DNA of 64,000 nucleotides from Flavobacterium pokkalii (GTDB lineage: Bacteria > Bacteroidota > Bacteroidia > Flavobacteriales > Flavobacteriaceae). The notes below the pieces were generated by a model. It saw nothing but the letters and a program-made list of their open reading frames with translations, ran no database searches and was not told the origin of the DNA. The stretch lies in the NCBI RefSeq assembly GCF_014596575.1, contig NZ_NASZ01000012.1:1-64000 (forward strand), in the 5' to 3' direction. Position numbers and translations under genes: made by a program. Position 1 is the first letter of the stretch. Every line of letters begins with the position of its first letter. Positions 19,201 through 26,297 of this stretch are shown one piece after another.

Positions 19201-19644
19201 CCCGGGAAGTACTGCTCCATTAGCATCAGTTATTGTTCCTGAAACCTTTTTTTTCTGTTGAACCTTTACCTCTGTCTTAATTTTAGTTATTACAATTTTA
19301 TTTTTTCCAATAATTTCATAACTGAAATTTTCATCAGAAAGACTTTCGGTGAGTAATTTATTTGCATTAATTGTCCCTTTTTTAAGTTTTACTTTAGGAA
19401 CATCTTTAAACATATCCTCTTGGTAAATAAATACAAAATCGGTTTGCTGCCTCAGCAAGTCAAAGACTTCATCAATTGTTACGGTTTTATCTTTATCGAC
19501 AGTAATTTTCACATTCTGGGTAAAAACCTTGCCCGTAGTAAAACTAAATGCAGTCGTACAAAAAAACAATATAAATGCTTTCATACTGGTTAGTAAAAAT
19601 TTTCTTTTCAAAAAGAAAAAATGGTTAGTAATTTCAATTTTCAT
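16285..19644 (-). CDS. SusC/RagA TonB-dependent transporter with STN signalling domain
   Basis: Outer-membrane TonB-dependent transporter of 1119 residues importing arabinan oligosaccharides together with SusD. Domain order: leader with TM-like MKAFILFFCTTAFSF; STN (secretin and TonB N-terminal) domain about 45-125; carboxypeptidase-like regulatory domain about 128-215 (VSGTITDANGAVLPGVNI); plug about 225-335 (GYGTQKKSDLTGSVAVV, IRGVNSFSNNNPLFVIDG); the rest is barrel, ending in the aromatic VSLGIEVSF. The STN domain implies trans-envelope signalling to the adjacent FecR anti-sigma factor. The ATG at 19644 gives a long n-region; an internal Met at residue 21 is an alternative start. Confidence 0.96.
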   Translation of the reverse strand: MKIEITNHFFFLKRKFLLTSMKAFILFFCTTAFSFTTGKVFTQNVKITVDKDKTVTIDEVFDLLRQQTDFVFIYQEDMFKDVPKVKLKKGTINANKLLTESLSDENFSYEIIGKNKIVITKIKTEVKVQQKKKVSGTITDANGAVLPGVNILVKGTTNGVQSDFDGKFAIDVDGPNSVLVISYIGFVNQEIVVGSQTNITVKLLEDYAKLEEVVVVGYGTQKKSDLTGSVAVVNVESAKKAVTYDVAKMLQGQAPGVSVQSSGEPGGFVNIKIRGVNSFSNNNPLFVIDGVIVDSPFDFAPGDIESMQVLKDASSAAIYGVRGANGVVIITTKKGKTGAMEIKYKSLYGVQNVAKEWSVTDRVGYQNITSAAERNDGLSIAPGNDPTSPFYINNVNTNWQREAYGTGTIQNHSLTFNGGAEFLGYNLNVDYFKNTSYLETPQDYERYSMNLNLHGKKGKFKYGSKIAYTESDKENFNSWVGESAIQALVTAIPTMPVYDDHWIGGYGGTYSDTQKAISLNVIGYNNLISNTGKRNHFIGDIWGELEIVKGLKYKLDVSYDKLHWFDRKYTPEFELGWYYRVPSDRATLNIATGNQTKTFVNNILTYNLSLGKHNIDALVGSIDERNEHYNHFSSGVGYDATDIKKLQFADNTNTNEYEYTITGKSYISRLNYGYDDRYLLTANFRQDKTSLFSQKYNSANFYSFSGAWKLSNEKFIHLPEVISNVKLRGGYGIIGNNTIPQYFFATTMNSFASYDFNDELAPGSTVVNALDPNVHWEETKTANVALEVGMFNNDLQFTAEYFHKKSNDLLIRVPLPFSSGAFPADVTTNAGAVENRGFEFSLIYNNNKNEFKYSIAANIGTLKNKVTQIGFSESGNPIPGLAAMTEVGRSIGEIYAYETDGIFQSQAEIDAAPSQTNVEVGDMKFKDQLTVDTDGDGVLDAADGVINDRDRVFQGVTIPKYNYGINLSASYKNWNATMFWQGSGGNKVFNGLYRDLMVGKYGNHHTDMLDYWTPTNTDTNVPRPTIEDGNGNSRDSNRFIESGNYIKLQTAEISYNIPLGKTSFVKNARVYANGQNLWIISKYRGYDPDFMSDGLFSRGYDGGSFPNPRTVSLGIEVSF

Positions 19645-19691
19645 ACATTTGGTATTTATTGGTTAATTTTTATTAATTAATAAGTCTCTTA

Positions 19692-19733
19692 GGGGATAAA
19701 GTAGCGTACTGTCCAGGTATTACTTTATTCCCC
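19692..19733 (-). other. Hairpin between fecR and susC
   Basis: Arms GGGGATAAAGTA (19692-19703) and TACTTTATTCCCC (19721-19733) pair with one bulged A, starting 5 nt after the fecR stop. Read leftward there is no U-tract. Read rightward the stem runs straight into T7. It could damp read-through between fecR and susC, stop antisense transcripts, or stabilise the fecR 3' end. Confidence 0.55.
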
Positions 19734-19738
19734 TTTTT

Positions 19739-20890
19739 TTATTTGATAGTAATTTTTCTTTCTTTTATCTCATAGTCATTTATAAAATTGGTTTTCTTAA
19801 TTATGGTTAGTATTTCTTTTATATCATCATTTTTACTTAGAACTCCGTTGAATTTTATTTTCTCCATAGCTGCTTTTTGAAACACTACGTCAACATCATA
19901 CCAGCGAGACATTACGGTCATAATTTCTTTTAAGTTTTTCCCTTTAAAACTAAAAATCCCTTTAGTCCACAAAATTTCATTATAGGCTTCAATTGGATTT
20001 ATGACCAAATCGCCATTTTTAAGATTTAAAATCGACTGTTGATTTGGAACTAAATATTTCTTAATTTTTGGATTACTTACAGTTACTTTTCCTTCCACCA
20101 AAGTAGTATAAACATTTTCCTCATCTTCATATGCTTTGATGTTAAACTCCGTTCCTAAAACCTCTACTTCCTGATTTTTATTCAAAACTTTAAATTTTGC
20201 ACCTTTATGTTCAGTACTCGGAGAAACCACAAAGAACGCTTCTCCATAAATCAATTCCACCTGACGTAAACTACCTTCGGTAAAAGCAACCGGAAATTTC
20301 AATTTTGATTCTGAGTTTAACCAAACTTGAGTTCCATCAGATAATTTCATTTTAAATTGTCCGCCTCTCGGAATAGTTAGATAATTATAGGCTACTTCTG
20401 AGGGTGAACCATTAGCATTTTTACAAACTAATTCCTTTCCGTTGCTTACCAAATTATCTTTTTCATATTTTTTCTCCTCATTCAAAACAACTGAAGTACC
20501 ATCCTCCAAAGTAAGTATTGCTTTATCAGTACCTACCTCAATTCTATTATTAACTACTACTTTTGGTTCTTCCGGAGTTTGCCAAAAACTAAATATTACT
20601 GCTACTCCCACTACTATAGCTGCAGCTGAATAATAAATGATTCTTCGCAACTTTTTACTTTGTTTTTCTTTTCTTTCTTTTACAAGAGCTTCTGTTATCT
20701 TTGCCTTAATTTTATTTGAATCAAATTCTTGAATATTATATTCAATAGCATAATTAATTTTAACAAATTCTTCAAAAACCTCTTGATTTCCAGAAACTGT
20801 TAACCAATTTTCTAATTCAGTTAATTCAGCTGCCGTAGCTTGTTTAGTCAGAAATTTTACTACTATATGATCTATTTTGGGTATTTTCAT
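19739..20890 (-). CDS. FecR-family anti-sigma factor
   Basis: Inner-membrane anti-sigma factor that holds the ECF sigma factor inactive until the STN domain of SusC signals substrate. Its 383 residues comprise an N-terminal cytoplasmic helix region with KFLTKQATAAELTELENWL and one membrane segment at about 85-105 (IIYYSAAAIVVGVAVIFSFW, after KKLRR). A periplasmic FecR domain follows (LTIPRGGQFKMKLSDGTQVWLNS near 175-200, VEVLGTEFNIKAY near 245). The C-terminal segment VDVVFQKAAMEKIKFNGVLSKNDDI is the domain that contacts STN. It is read divergently from the sigma gene with a 119-bp gap. A hairpin separates it from susC downstream. Confidence 0.95.
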   Translation of the reverse strand: MKIPKIDHIVVKFLTKQATAAELTELENWLTVSGNQEVFEEFVKINYAIEYNIQEFDSNKIKAKITEALVKERKEKQSKKLRRIIYYSAAAIVVGVAVIFSFWQTPEEPKVVVNNRIEVGTDKAILTLEDGTSVVLNEEKKYEKDNLVSNGKELVCKNANGSPSEVAYNYLTIPRGGQFKMKLSDGTQVWLNSESKLKFPVAFTEGSLRQVELIYGEAFFVVSPSTEHKGAKFKVLNKNQEVEVLGTEFNIKAYEDEENVYTTLVEGKVTVSNPKIKKYLVPNQQSILNLKNGDLVINPIEAYNEILWTKGIFSFKGKNLKEIMTVMSRWYDVDVVFQKAAMEKIKFNGVLSKNDDIKEILTIIKKTNFINDYEIKERKITIK

Positions 20891-20911
20891 TGCATTCTGT
20901 TTTTTATTAAT

Positions 20912-20930
20912 ACGTGTGATTTTTACACTA
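20912..20930. promoter_or_regulatory. AraR operator candidate in the fecR-sigma divergent region
   Basis: ACGTGTGATTTTTACACTA keeps the GTGT/ACAC core and 5-bp centre of the araB site, with one intact half-site. It lies 22 bp upstream of the fecR start codon, where it could control fecR-susCD, the divergent sigma gene, or both. Weaker than the sites at 5837 and 21601. Confidence 0.4.
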
Positions 20931-21009
20931 CCCTAACTTTTTTGATAATTTTTTTTGTATTTTTTTTTACATTGCACAAAAATTCAGCTGATAAATCACA
21001 ATACCACCA

Positions 21010-21585
21010 ATGAAAGCGCTATTTACAGACAACTCCGAATTAATTCAGGCGCTTAAAATTGGTGACCCGAAAGCTTATAACTATTTAGTAAATACCTATC
21101 ACCATAAATTATGTGTGTACGCCTATAGTTTTACTCACGATCATGATTTATCTGAAGATATTGTACAAAATGTTTTTATGCGCATTTGGAACAAACGGAA
21201 CAATCTAAAAGATGATTTTTCAATTATCAACTTTCTATATAGATCTGTTTACAATGAATTTATCGATCAGTATCGAAATCAAAAATCACTGTATCCATTA
21301 GAGAAAAAATATATTGATGCCGTAATTACAATTGTAGAATCGGAAGATGAACATTCGTTGGAACGAATTATCAAAATAGTAAAACAGGAAATTCAAAAAC
21401 TTCCGCCTAAATGCAAAGAGGTTTTTTTACTTAGTAAAGAAGAAGGACTTACTAATATTGAAATTGCGGAATACAAAAATATCTCCATCAAATCGGTGGA
21501 AGCGCATATCACCAAAGCTTTTTCGATATTACGCGATTCATTGGGAGAAAAAGCAGGCTTATATCTATTTTTAACCTTCAGATAA
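21010..21585 (+). CDS. ECF RNA polymerase sigma factor (FecI-like)
   Basis: A 191-residue extracytoplasmic-function sigma-70 factor. Region 2 lies at about 12-85 (YNYLVNTYHHKLCVYAYSF, DLSEDIVQNVFMRIWNKR). Region 4 lies at about 125-180 (IQKLPPKCKEVFLLSKEEG, TNIEIAEYKNISIKSVEAHI) as a helix-turn-helix for -35 recognition. With FecR and the STN-bearing SusC it forms a transduction relay that boosts susCD expression when substrate is bound. It is transcribed divergently from fecR, whereas these genes are usually co-directional. AraR follows on the same strand. Confidence 0.95.
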   Translation: MKALFTDNSELIQALKIGDPKAYNYLVNTYHHKLCVYAYSFTHDHDLSEDIVQNVFMRIWNKRNNLKDDFSIINFLYRSVYNEFIDQYRNQKSLYPLEKKYIDAVITIVESEDEHSLERIIKIVKQEIQKLPPKCKEVFLLSKEEGLTNIEIAEYKNISIKSVEAHITKAFSILRDSLGEKAGLYLFLTFR

Positions 21586-21600
21586 TTCAAAAAACATACG

Positions 21601-21619
21601 AAGTGTTTCTCCAACACTA
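21601..21619. promoter_or_regulatory. AraR operator candidate upstream of araR
   Basis: AAGTGTTTCTCCAACACTA has both half-sites with the same 5-bp centre as the araB palindrome. It lies 31 bp before a near-consensus -7 box, TATCTTTA (21650-21657), and 61 bp before the araR ATG. This suggests autoregulation. Confidence 0.5.
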
Positions 21620-21679
21620 ATTAATTAGGATTCTTTATTCGGAAGTGAGTATCTTTACCCCAAAAAATAAACAACTAAG

Positions 21680-22369
21680 ATGTTAAACAGTTATAGCGCC
21701 GAAGACAAAGTATTAGTTTCTGTCGATTGTATCATATTTGGTTTTGACAACGAAGGTTTAAAAATTCTTTTAATCAAAAGAGATTTTGAGCCTGAAAAAG
21801 GAAAATGGTCTTTAATGGGAGGATTTCTTAAAAAAGAAGAATCCTTAAACGACGCTGCCACAAGGGTACTTAACCATTACACGGGACTTCACAATATTTA
21901 CATGGAACAATTTTATGCTTACAGCGAAATTGACCGCGACCCTGTAGAACGTACCGTTTCCGTAGCTTATTTTGCCCTAATTAACATTGAAAACCACAAC
22001 ACCGAATTGACTAAAGACCACGGCGCAGAATGGTTTAGCATCTCTAACATGCCTAAATTAATTTTTGACCACGACGAAATGGTTTCTCACGGAATAAGAA
22101 GATTGCGCTACAGAACTTCCACAAAACCCGTTGGTTTTGAACTTTTACCGGAAAAATTCACCATGCGCCAATTATTAGAATTATATGAAGCGATTCTGGA
22201 CAAAGAATTAGACAAAAGAAATTTCATCAGCAAAATTAATTCGCTGGACATTTTAATAAAGTTAAACGAAAAAGACATGCTTTCCTCCAGAAAAGGATCT
22301 TATCTTTATATGTTCGACAAAGAAAAATACGATGCCAAAACACGAAATAACTTCGTTTTAAATCTCTAA
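21680..22369 (+). CDS. araR: Nudix-related arabinose-responsive regulator AraR
   Basis: A 229-residue member of the NrtR-type regulators, which join a Nudix-like sensor to a winged-helix DNA-binding domain. The Nudix-like part covers about 1-145 (VSVDCIIFGFDNEGLKILLIKRD, GGFLKKEESLNDAATRVL). The catalytic Nudix box is degenerate: the REXXEEXG core reads RVLNHYTG, so hydrolysis is not expected. The C-terminal part, from PEKFTMRQLLELYEAIL, carries RNFISKINSLDILIKLNE. Bacteroides AraR of this family is known to be an arabinose-responsive repressor. Placement beside the arabinan locus supports that role here. It is followed by a strong bidirectional terminator. Confidence 0.88.
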   Translation: MLNSYSAEDKVLVSVDCIIFGFDNEGLKILLIKRDFEPEKGKWSLMGGFLKKEESLNDAATRVLNHYTGLHNIYMEQFYAYSEIDRDPVERTVSVAYFALINIENHNTELTKDHGAEWFSISNMPKLIFDHDEMVSHGIRRLRYRTSTKPVGFELLPEKFTMRQLLELYEAILDKELDKRNFISKINSLDILIKLNEKDMLSSRKGSYLYMFDKEKYDAKTRNNFVLNL

Positions 22370-22390
22370 AAAAAAACATTTTTATCCATA

Positions 22391-22422
22391 AAAAAACCGT
22401 TCCAAAATTGGAACGGTTTTTT
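22391..22422. terminator. Bidirectional terminator between araR and gapN
   Basis: AACCGTTCCAA and TTGGAACGGTT form a perfect stem flanked by A and T runs on both sides. It sits between the convergent araR (+) and aldehyde dehydrogenase (-) genes and can serve both. Confidence 0.9.
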
Positions 22423-22450
22423 CGTTTTTAGTTTTGTTTTTAGTTAAGTA

Positions 22451-24031
22451 TTACAAGATATAATCGGTATTAATAAAGTTAGATTCTTTACTATTCAATA
22501 ATTCCTGTAATATTTCGTTATTGTAAGCATTGTCCTTAGACGCTACAAAAGTTCTGATTGAGAAAGAACGCAAAGCATCGAAAACACTTAAGGTTCCCAC
22601 TGCTGAATCTTTACGTCCTGTAAACGGATACACGTCCGGTCCACGTTGGCAAGAACTGTTTAAGTTTACTCTGCACACTAAATTCACTAAAGCATCAATA
22701 AGCGGAGCTAATGTTTTACTGTCTTTACCAAATAAACTTACCTGTTGTCCGTAGTTTGATTCCGCCATATCATTCAATGGTTCCTGAATATCTTTGAAAG
22801 TCATCACAGGTACTACCGGTCCAAATTGCTCTTCGTGATACACACGCATTTCTTTATTTACCGGGAATAAAACTGCCGGAAAAATATAATTTTCTGAAAC
22901 CTGACCTCCTTTAGCATTGATTATCGAAGCTCCTTTACTGGTAGCGTCATCAATCAAACCTTGAATATAAGCCGGTTTTTCAACTTCAGGCAGCGGAGTC
23001 AAAGAAACTGATTTGTCCCATGGATTTCCAAAAATCAATTCATCAACCGCTTTAGAGAATCTTTTATTGAATTCCTCAGCAATAGATTCGTGAACATACA
23101 ATACTTTCAAAGCCGTACAACGTTGCCCGTTGAAAGACAATGTTCCTGTTATACATTCAGAAATAGCTAAATCTAAATCGGCATCCGGTAAAATAATCGC
23201 TGGATTCTTAGCTTCTAATCCTAATACCAAACGCAATCTGTTTTTGTTTGGATGTTGATCCTGTAAAGCAATTGCTGATTTACTGTTACCAATTAATGCT
23301 AAAATATCGATTTTTCCGGATTTCATTATTGGAGAAGCAATTTCTCTACCTCTACCGTAAACGATATTGATGGCTCCTTTTGGGAAACTGGATTGGAAAG
23401 CTTCTAATAATGGCGAAATTAACAGCACACCATTTTTAGCAGGCTTGAAAATCACCGGATTCCCCATAATCAAAGCAGGAATCAACAATGAAAAAGTTTC
23501 ATTCAAAGGATAATTGTAAGGTCCTAAACATAAAACCACTCCAATTGGTCCTCTGCGAATCATCGCATTTACACCCTGACTTTTGGTAAAATGAGCATTA
23601 CTTCGGTCTAATTGTTTGTAATGTTCGATGGTATCATAAATATAATCCACCGTTCTGTCGAATTCTTTTTGAGAATCACCTAATGATTTCCCGATTTCCC
23701 ACATCAACAATTTCACTACTTCCTCACGGGTAGTTTTCATTTTTGACACGAAATCTTCCATACATTTAATACGATCGGCAACTTTCATGGTAGGCCACAA
23801 ACCCTGACCGTTATTAAAAGCATTGCTTGCCGACTCAACAACTTCTTTGGCTTCAGCCTCTCCCATAAACGGAATAGTTCCTAATAAAGTAGGGGCATAT
23901 TCTTCGGTTGATGAAATGGTCGAATAAACTTCAGTCGTTTTTCCTGTCCATTTTTTCAATTCGCCGTTTACCAAATAGGTATCCTGATGTAATAATGTTT
24001 TTATCTTAAATTCTTCTGGTATCGAATTCAT
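22451..24031 (-). CDS. gapN: NADP-dependent glyceraldehyde-3-phosphate dehydrogenase (GapN type)
   Basis: Aldehyde dehydrogenase superfamily protein of 526 residues, predicted to oxidise glyceraldehyde 3-phosphate irreversibly to 3-phosphoglycerate with NADP+. The catalytic Cys lies in [11 protein letters not shown] and the general-base Glu in [26 protein letters not shown] is the cofactor region. The C-terminal [20 protein letters not shown] followed by [16 protein letters not shown] is characteristic of the plant and streptococcal non-phosphorylating enzymes. I start at the ATG at 24031; the frame opens one codon earlier with TTG. It converges on araR and is separated from the arabinose locus by a terminator, so a link to pentose flux (NADPH supply) is only possible. 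Confidence 0.85.
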   Translation of the reverse strand: MNSIPEEFKIKTLLHQDTYLVNGELKKWTGKTTEVYSTISSTEEYAPTLLGTIPFMGEAEAKEVVESASNAFNNGQGLWPTMKVADRIKCMEDFVSKMKTTREEVVKLLMWEIGKSLGDSQKEFDRTVDYIYDTIEHYKQLDRSNAHFTKSQGVNAMIRRGPIGVVLCLGPYNYPLNETFSLLIPALIMGNPVIFKPAKNGVLLISPLLEAFQSSFPKGAINIVYGRGREIASPIMKSGKIDILALIGNSKSAIALQDQHPNKNRLRLVLGLEAKNPAIILPDADLDLAISECITGTLSFNGQRCTALKVLYVHESIAEEFNKRFSKAVDELIFGNPWDKSVSLTPLPEVEKPAYIQGLIDDATSKGASIINAKGGQVSENYIFPAVLFPVNKEMRVYHEEQFGPVVPVMTFKDIQEPLNDMAESNYGQQVSLFGKDSKTLAPLIDALVNLVCRVNLNSSCQRGPDVYPFTGRKDSAVGTLSVFDALRSFSIRTFVASKDNAYNNEILQELLNSKESNFINTDYIL

Positions 24032-24071
24032 CAATTCTAATGTTTTAGTTAGTGTAAAATGTATTAGTGAT

Positions 24072-24383
24072 TTAAGGAGCCACTACCTCACCGTCCCAGT
24101 CTAACATACCCCCCAGTAAGTTATAGGCATTTTCAATTCCTAATTCATTCATAATTTCACAAGCCTTAGCACTTCTGGCTCCCGAACGACAATAGACATA
24201 GTAATTTTTACTTTTATCTAATTGTTCAATTTCTGAAATAAATTCCTGTCCTTTATGAATATCAATATTGATGGCGTTAGGAATAATTCCTTCATCACAT
24301 TCGTCCTCTGTTCTTACGTCTAAAATTACTGCGTTGTCATCTTGTTCAAGTTGCTCAACCCATTCTTCTTGTGTTAAATTCAT
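24072..24383 (-). CDS. Single-domain rhodanese
   Basis: A 103-residue cytosolic sulfurtransferase. The active-site loop is CRSGARS with Cys near residue 64. Upstream are [22 protein letters not shown] and downstream GGMLDWDGE, all standard for PspE/GlpE-like rhodaneses. It would take sulfane sulfur as a cysteine persulfide and pass it to thiol acceptors. It is read leftward, 41 bp before gapN, and diverges from the Crp/Fnr gene 323 bp away. Sulfur-handling genes on the other side suggest it belongs functionally to that island rather than to gapN. Confidence 0.9.
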   Translation of the reverse strand: MNLTQEEWVEQLEQDDNAVILDVRTEDECDEGIIPNAINIDIHKGQEFISEIEQLDKSKNYYVYCRSGARSAKACEIMNELGIENAYNLLGGMLDWDGEVVAP

Positions 24384-24706
24384 AATACTGTTGTGTTTTT
24401 TGTAAAATTACGATGTTTTTGCAAAAAAAAGCCCTCTCTAATTTGATTTAGCGAATAATTTAAAGAAAACGTTTTAGTGAGATTGTAATCATCAACAAAA
24501 CTTAAAATCCCCTACTATTTTGTTAAAAATTACCTCAATATTATCATCATAAATAAAATATCTGTAATCCGACTTCTCCAAATCAATCCTCAAATTCTTA
24601 ACAAAAGCAACAATAACTATCTCTTTTTTTAATTACTTTTACCAAAGTCTTATTATTTTATCAAAAAAATAATATTTTAACAAGATATAGCCTTTTAAAA
24701 AACACC
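24384..24706. other. Divergent intergenic region, no gene seen
   Basis: 323 bp of AT-rich DNA between the rhodanese (-) and Crp/Fnr (+) genes. A weak -7-like TAATTTTA lies 25-30 bp before the rhodanese start on the minus strand, and TACTTTTA near 24634 could serve the regulator. I see no operator of the GTnAC-N4-GTnAC type and no convincing open reading frame or RNA structure. Confidence 0.5.
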
Positions 24707-25342
24707 ATGTCAGAAACAACGATCTCCTTAAAAAAAAATTTCCCAAATTTCTCTAATGATCTCATTGAGGAAATTGAAGCCCATTGCAGTTTTCAAACCT
24801 TCAAATCGGGAGATATTGTTATGCGCACCGGGCAATACATTAAAAACACCATTTTAATCTTAAAAGGACAATTAAAAATATATCGTGAAGGCGATGATGG
24901 TGAAGAATTTTTACTCTATTATCTTGAACCCGGACAGGCCTGTGCGATTTCTTTAATTTGTTCTTCAAAAAATCAAACCAGCCAGATAACCGCTAAAGTA
25001 GTTGAAGATGTCGAAGCTGTAACTATTCCGTTGACTTTAATGGATAAATGGATGATGAACCACCGCAGCTGGTACGAATTTGTGATTTATACTTACCGAA
25101 CAAGATTTGAAGAAGTATTAGAAGTAGTCGATAATATTGCTTTCAGAGCTATGGACGAGCGTTTGGAATTTTATTTAAAACGTCATGCTAAAGCCTGTGG
25201 TTGCAAAGAAATAAACTTATCGCATCAGGAAATTGCCTTAGAACTCAACACCTCCAGAGAAGTTATTTCCCGTTTACTAAAAAAGATGGAACAACGAGGT
25301 CTGGTTCGCTTACACCGCAACCAAATTGAACTCATGATATAA
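24707..25342 (+). CDS. Crp/Fnr-family transcription regulator of the sulfur island
   Basis: A 211-residue activator-type protein. A cupin-like cyclic-nucleotide-binding fold covers about 15-115 (GDIVMRTGQYIKNTILILKG). The long dimerisation helix lies at about 118-145, and the helix-turn-helix at about 172-198 (SHQEIALELNTSREVISRLL). It has five Cys (27, 79, 85, 164, 166). The pair CGC just before the DNA-binding domain could sense redox state or sulfane sulfur, but the Fnr N-terminal iron-sulfur ligand pattern is absent. It lies 72 bp upstream of the TauE/SafE gene on the same strand. Two matching palindromic promoters nearby are its likely targets; the ligand is unknown. Confidence 0.88.
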   Translation: MSETTISLKKNFPNFSNDLIEEIEAHCSFQTFKSGDIVMRTGQYIKNTILILKGQLKIYREGDDGEEFLLYYLEPGQACAISLICSSKNQTSQITAKVVEDVEAVTIPLTLMDKWMMNHRSWYEFVIYTYRTRFEEVLEVVDNIAFRAMDERLEFYLKRHAKACGCKEINLSHQEIALELNTSREVISRLLKKMEQRGLVRLHRNQIELMI

Positions 25343-25355
25343 AAAAATAGTCCAT

Positions 25356-25399
25356 GTGACAAATGTTACTGTAGCTACCCGAAATACTTCCAACCTTTG
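25356..25399 (+). promoter_or_regulatory. Crp/Fnr-type operator and promoter before tauE
   Basis: GTGACaaatGTTAC (25356-25369) is an interrupted palindrome. After 22 bp comes AACCTTTG (25392-25399), one mismatch from TAnnTTTG. The operator centre would lie about 43 bp upstream of the transcription start, typical for class II activation. The promoter before the metallo-beta-lactamase gene has the same elements and spacing. Confidence 0.55.
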
Positions 25400-25414
25400 T
25401 AAAAAATTTAAAAC

Positions 25415-26200
25415 ATGGAATATATCGGTTACTTAGCATCAATTGTCATTGGAATTTCTTTAGGTTTAATAGGCGGCGGAGGTTCCATCCTTACCATTCC
25501 TATTTTGGTTTACCTCTTTAAAGTCGATCCGGAACTGGCAACCAGTTATTCTTTGTTTATTGTGGGTACAACTGCGCTTTACGGCGGTTACAGCCATTAC
25601 AAACTGGGAAATTTAAAACTAAAAACGGCGCTTTATTTTGCTATTCCTTCCATTTTTGCTATTTTAATCATCCGGGAAGTAATTTTTCCCAAAATTGCCA
25701 ATACGCTTTTCACCATAGCTTCTTATGCGGTTTCAAAAAATCTACTGATCATGATTGTTTTTGCAATTCTGATGATTAGTGCATCAATTTCGATGATAAA
25801 AAAGAATAAAACCGAAGAAGCTATCTATAAAACCAATTTTACCCAACTTGCCATTATCGGTTTTCTGGTTGGAATTGTAACCGGATTTCTGGGTGCCGGA
25901 GGCGGATTCCTAATTATTCCGGCTTTATTGTTTTTTGCTAATTTACCAATGAAACAAGCCGTAGGAACTTCGTTATTAATTATTTTTATCAACTCGGCTA
26001 TAGGCTTTGCCGGCGATTTATACCTGAACACTCCTATTGATTACAAACTTTTACTTAGCATTTCGGCAATGGCTTTCTTCGGAATGTTTCTGGGGGTTTT
26101 ACTTTCTAAAAAAATAGACGGCAACAAACTAAAACCTATTTTTGGATGGTTTGTATTGGTAATGGGAATTTATATCATCATTAAAGAAGTACTGCTTTAA
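25415..26200 (+). CDS. TauE/SafE-family sulfite/sulfur-compound exporter
   Basis: Inner-membrane permease of 261 residues with about eight transmembrane helices in two repeated halves. Each half has a glycine-rich signature: ISLGLIGGGGSILTIPILVY near residue 14 and VTGFLGAGGGFLIIPALLFF near 155. The family exports sulfite, sulfoacetate, thiosulfate or related anions. It follows the Crp/Fnr gene under its own predicted Crp-type promoter and is followed by a terminator. With rhodaneses and a persulfide-dioxygenase-like protein nearby, export of sulfite or thiosulfate made from persulfide oxidation is the simplest reading. Confidence 0.88.
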   Translation: MEYIGYLASIVIGISLGLIGGGGSILTIPILVYLFKVDPELATSYSLFIVGTTALYGGYSHYKLGNLKLKTALYFAIPSIFAILIIREVIFPKIANTLFTIASYAVSKNLLIMIVFAILMISASISMIKKNKTEEAIYKTNFTQLAIIGFLVGIVTGFLGAGGGFLIIPALLFFANLPMKQAVGTSLLIIFINSAIGFAGDLYLNTPIDYKLLLSISAMAFFGMFLGVLLSKKIDGNKLKPIFGWFVLVMGIYIIIKEVLL

Positions 26201-26236
26201 CAATAAAACTTTTTATACACAAACCCTAATAATTGC

Positions 26237-26277
26237 AAAAAGAGCCAACTTTACTTTTGTTAAATTGGCTCTTTTTT
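26237..26277. terminator. Bidirectional terminator between tauE and cydB
   Basis: AAAAAGAGCCAA (26237-26248) pairs with TTGGCTCTTTTT (26265-26276), with T-tracts on both strands. It lies between convergent genes. Confidence 0.9.
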
Positions 26278-26297
26278 ATATTTATTCTTTCAGCAAA

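Noticed and set aside
24384..24706. A copy of the GTnAC-N4-GTnAC operator upstream of the Crp/Fnr gene, which would indicate autoregulation
   Set aside because: I searched the interval by eye and found no sequence matching both half-sites with 4-bp spacing.
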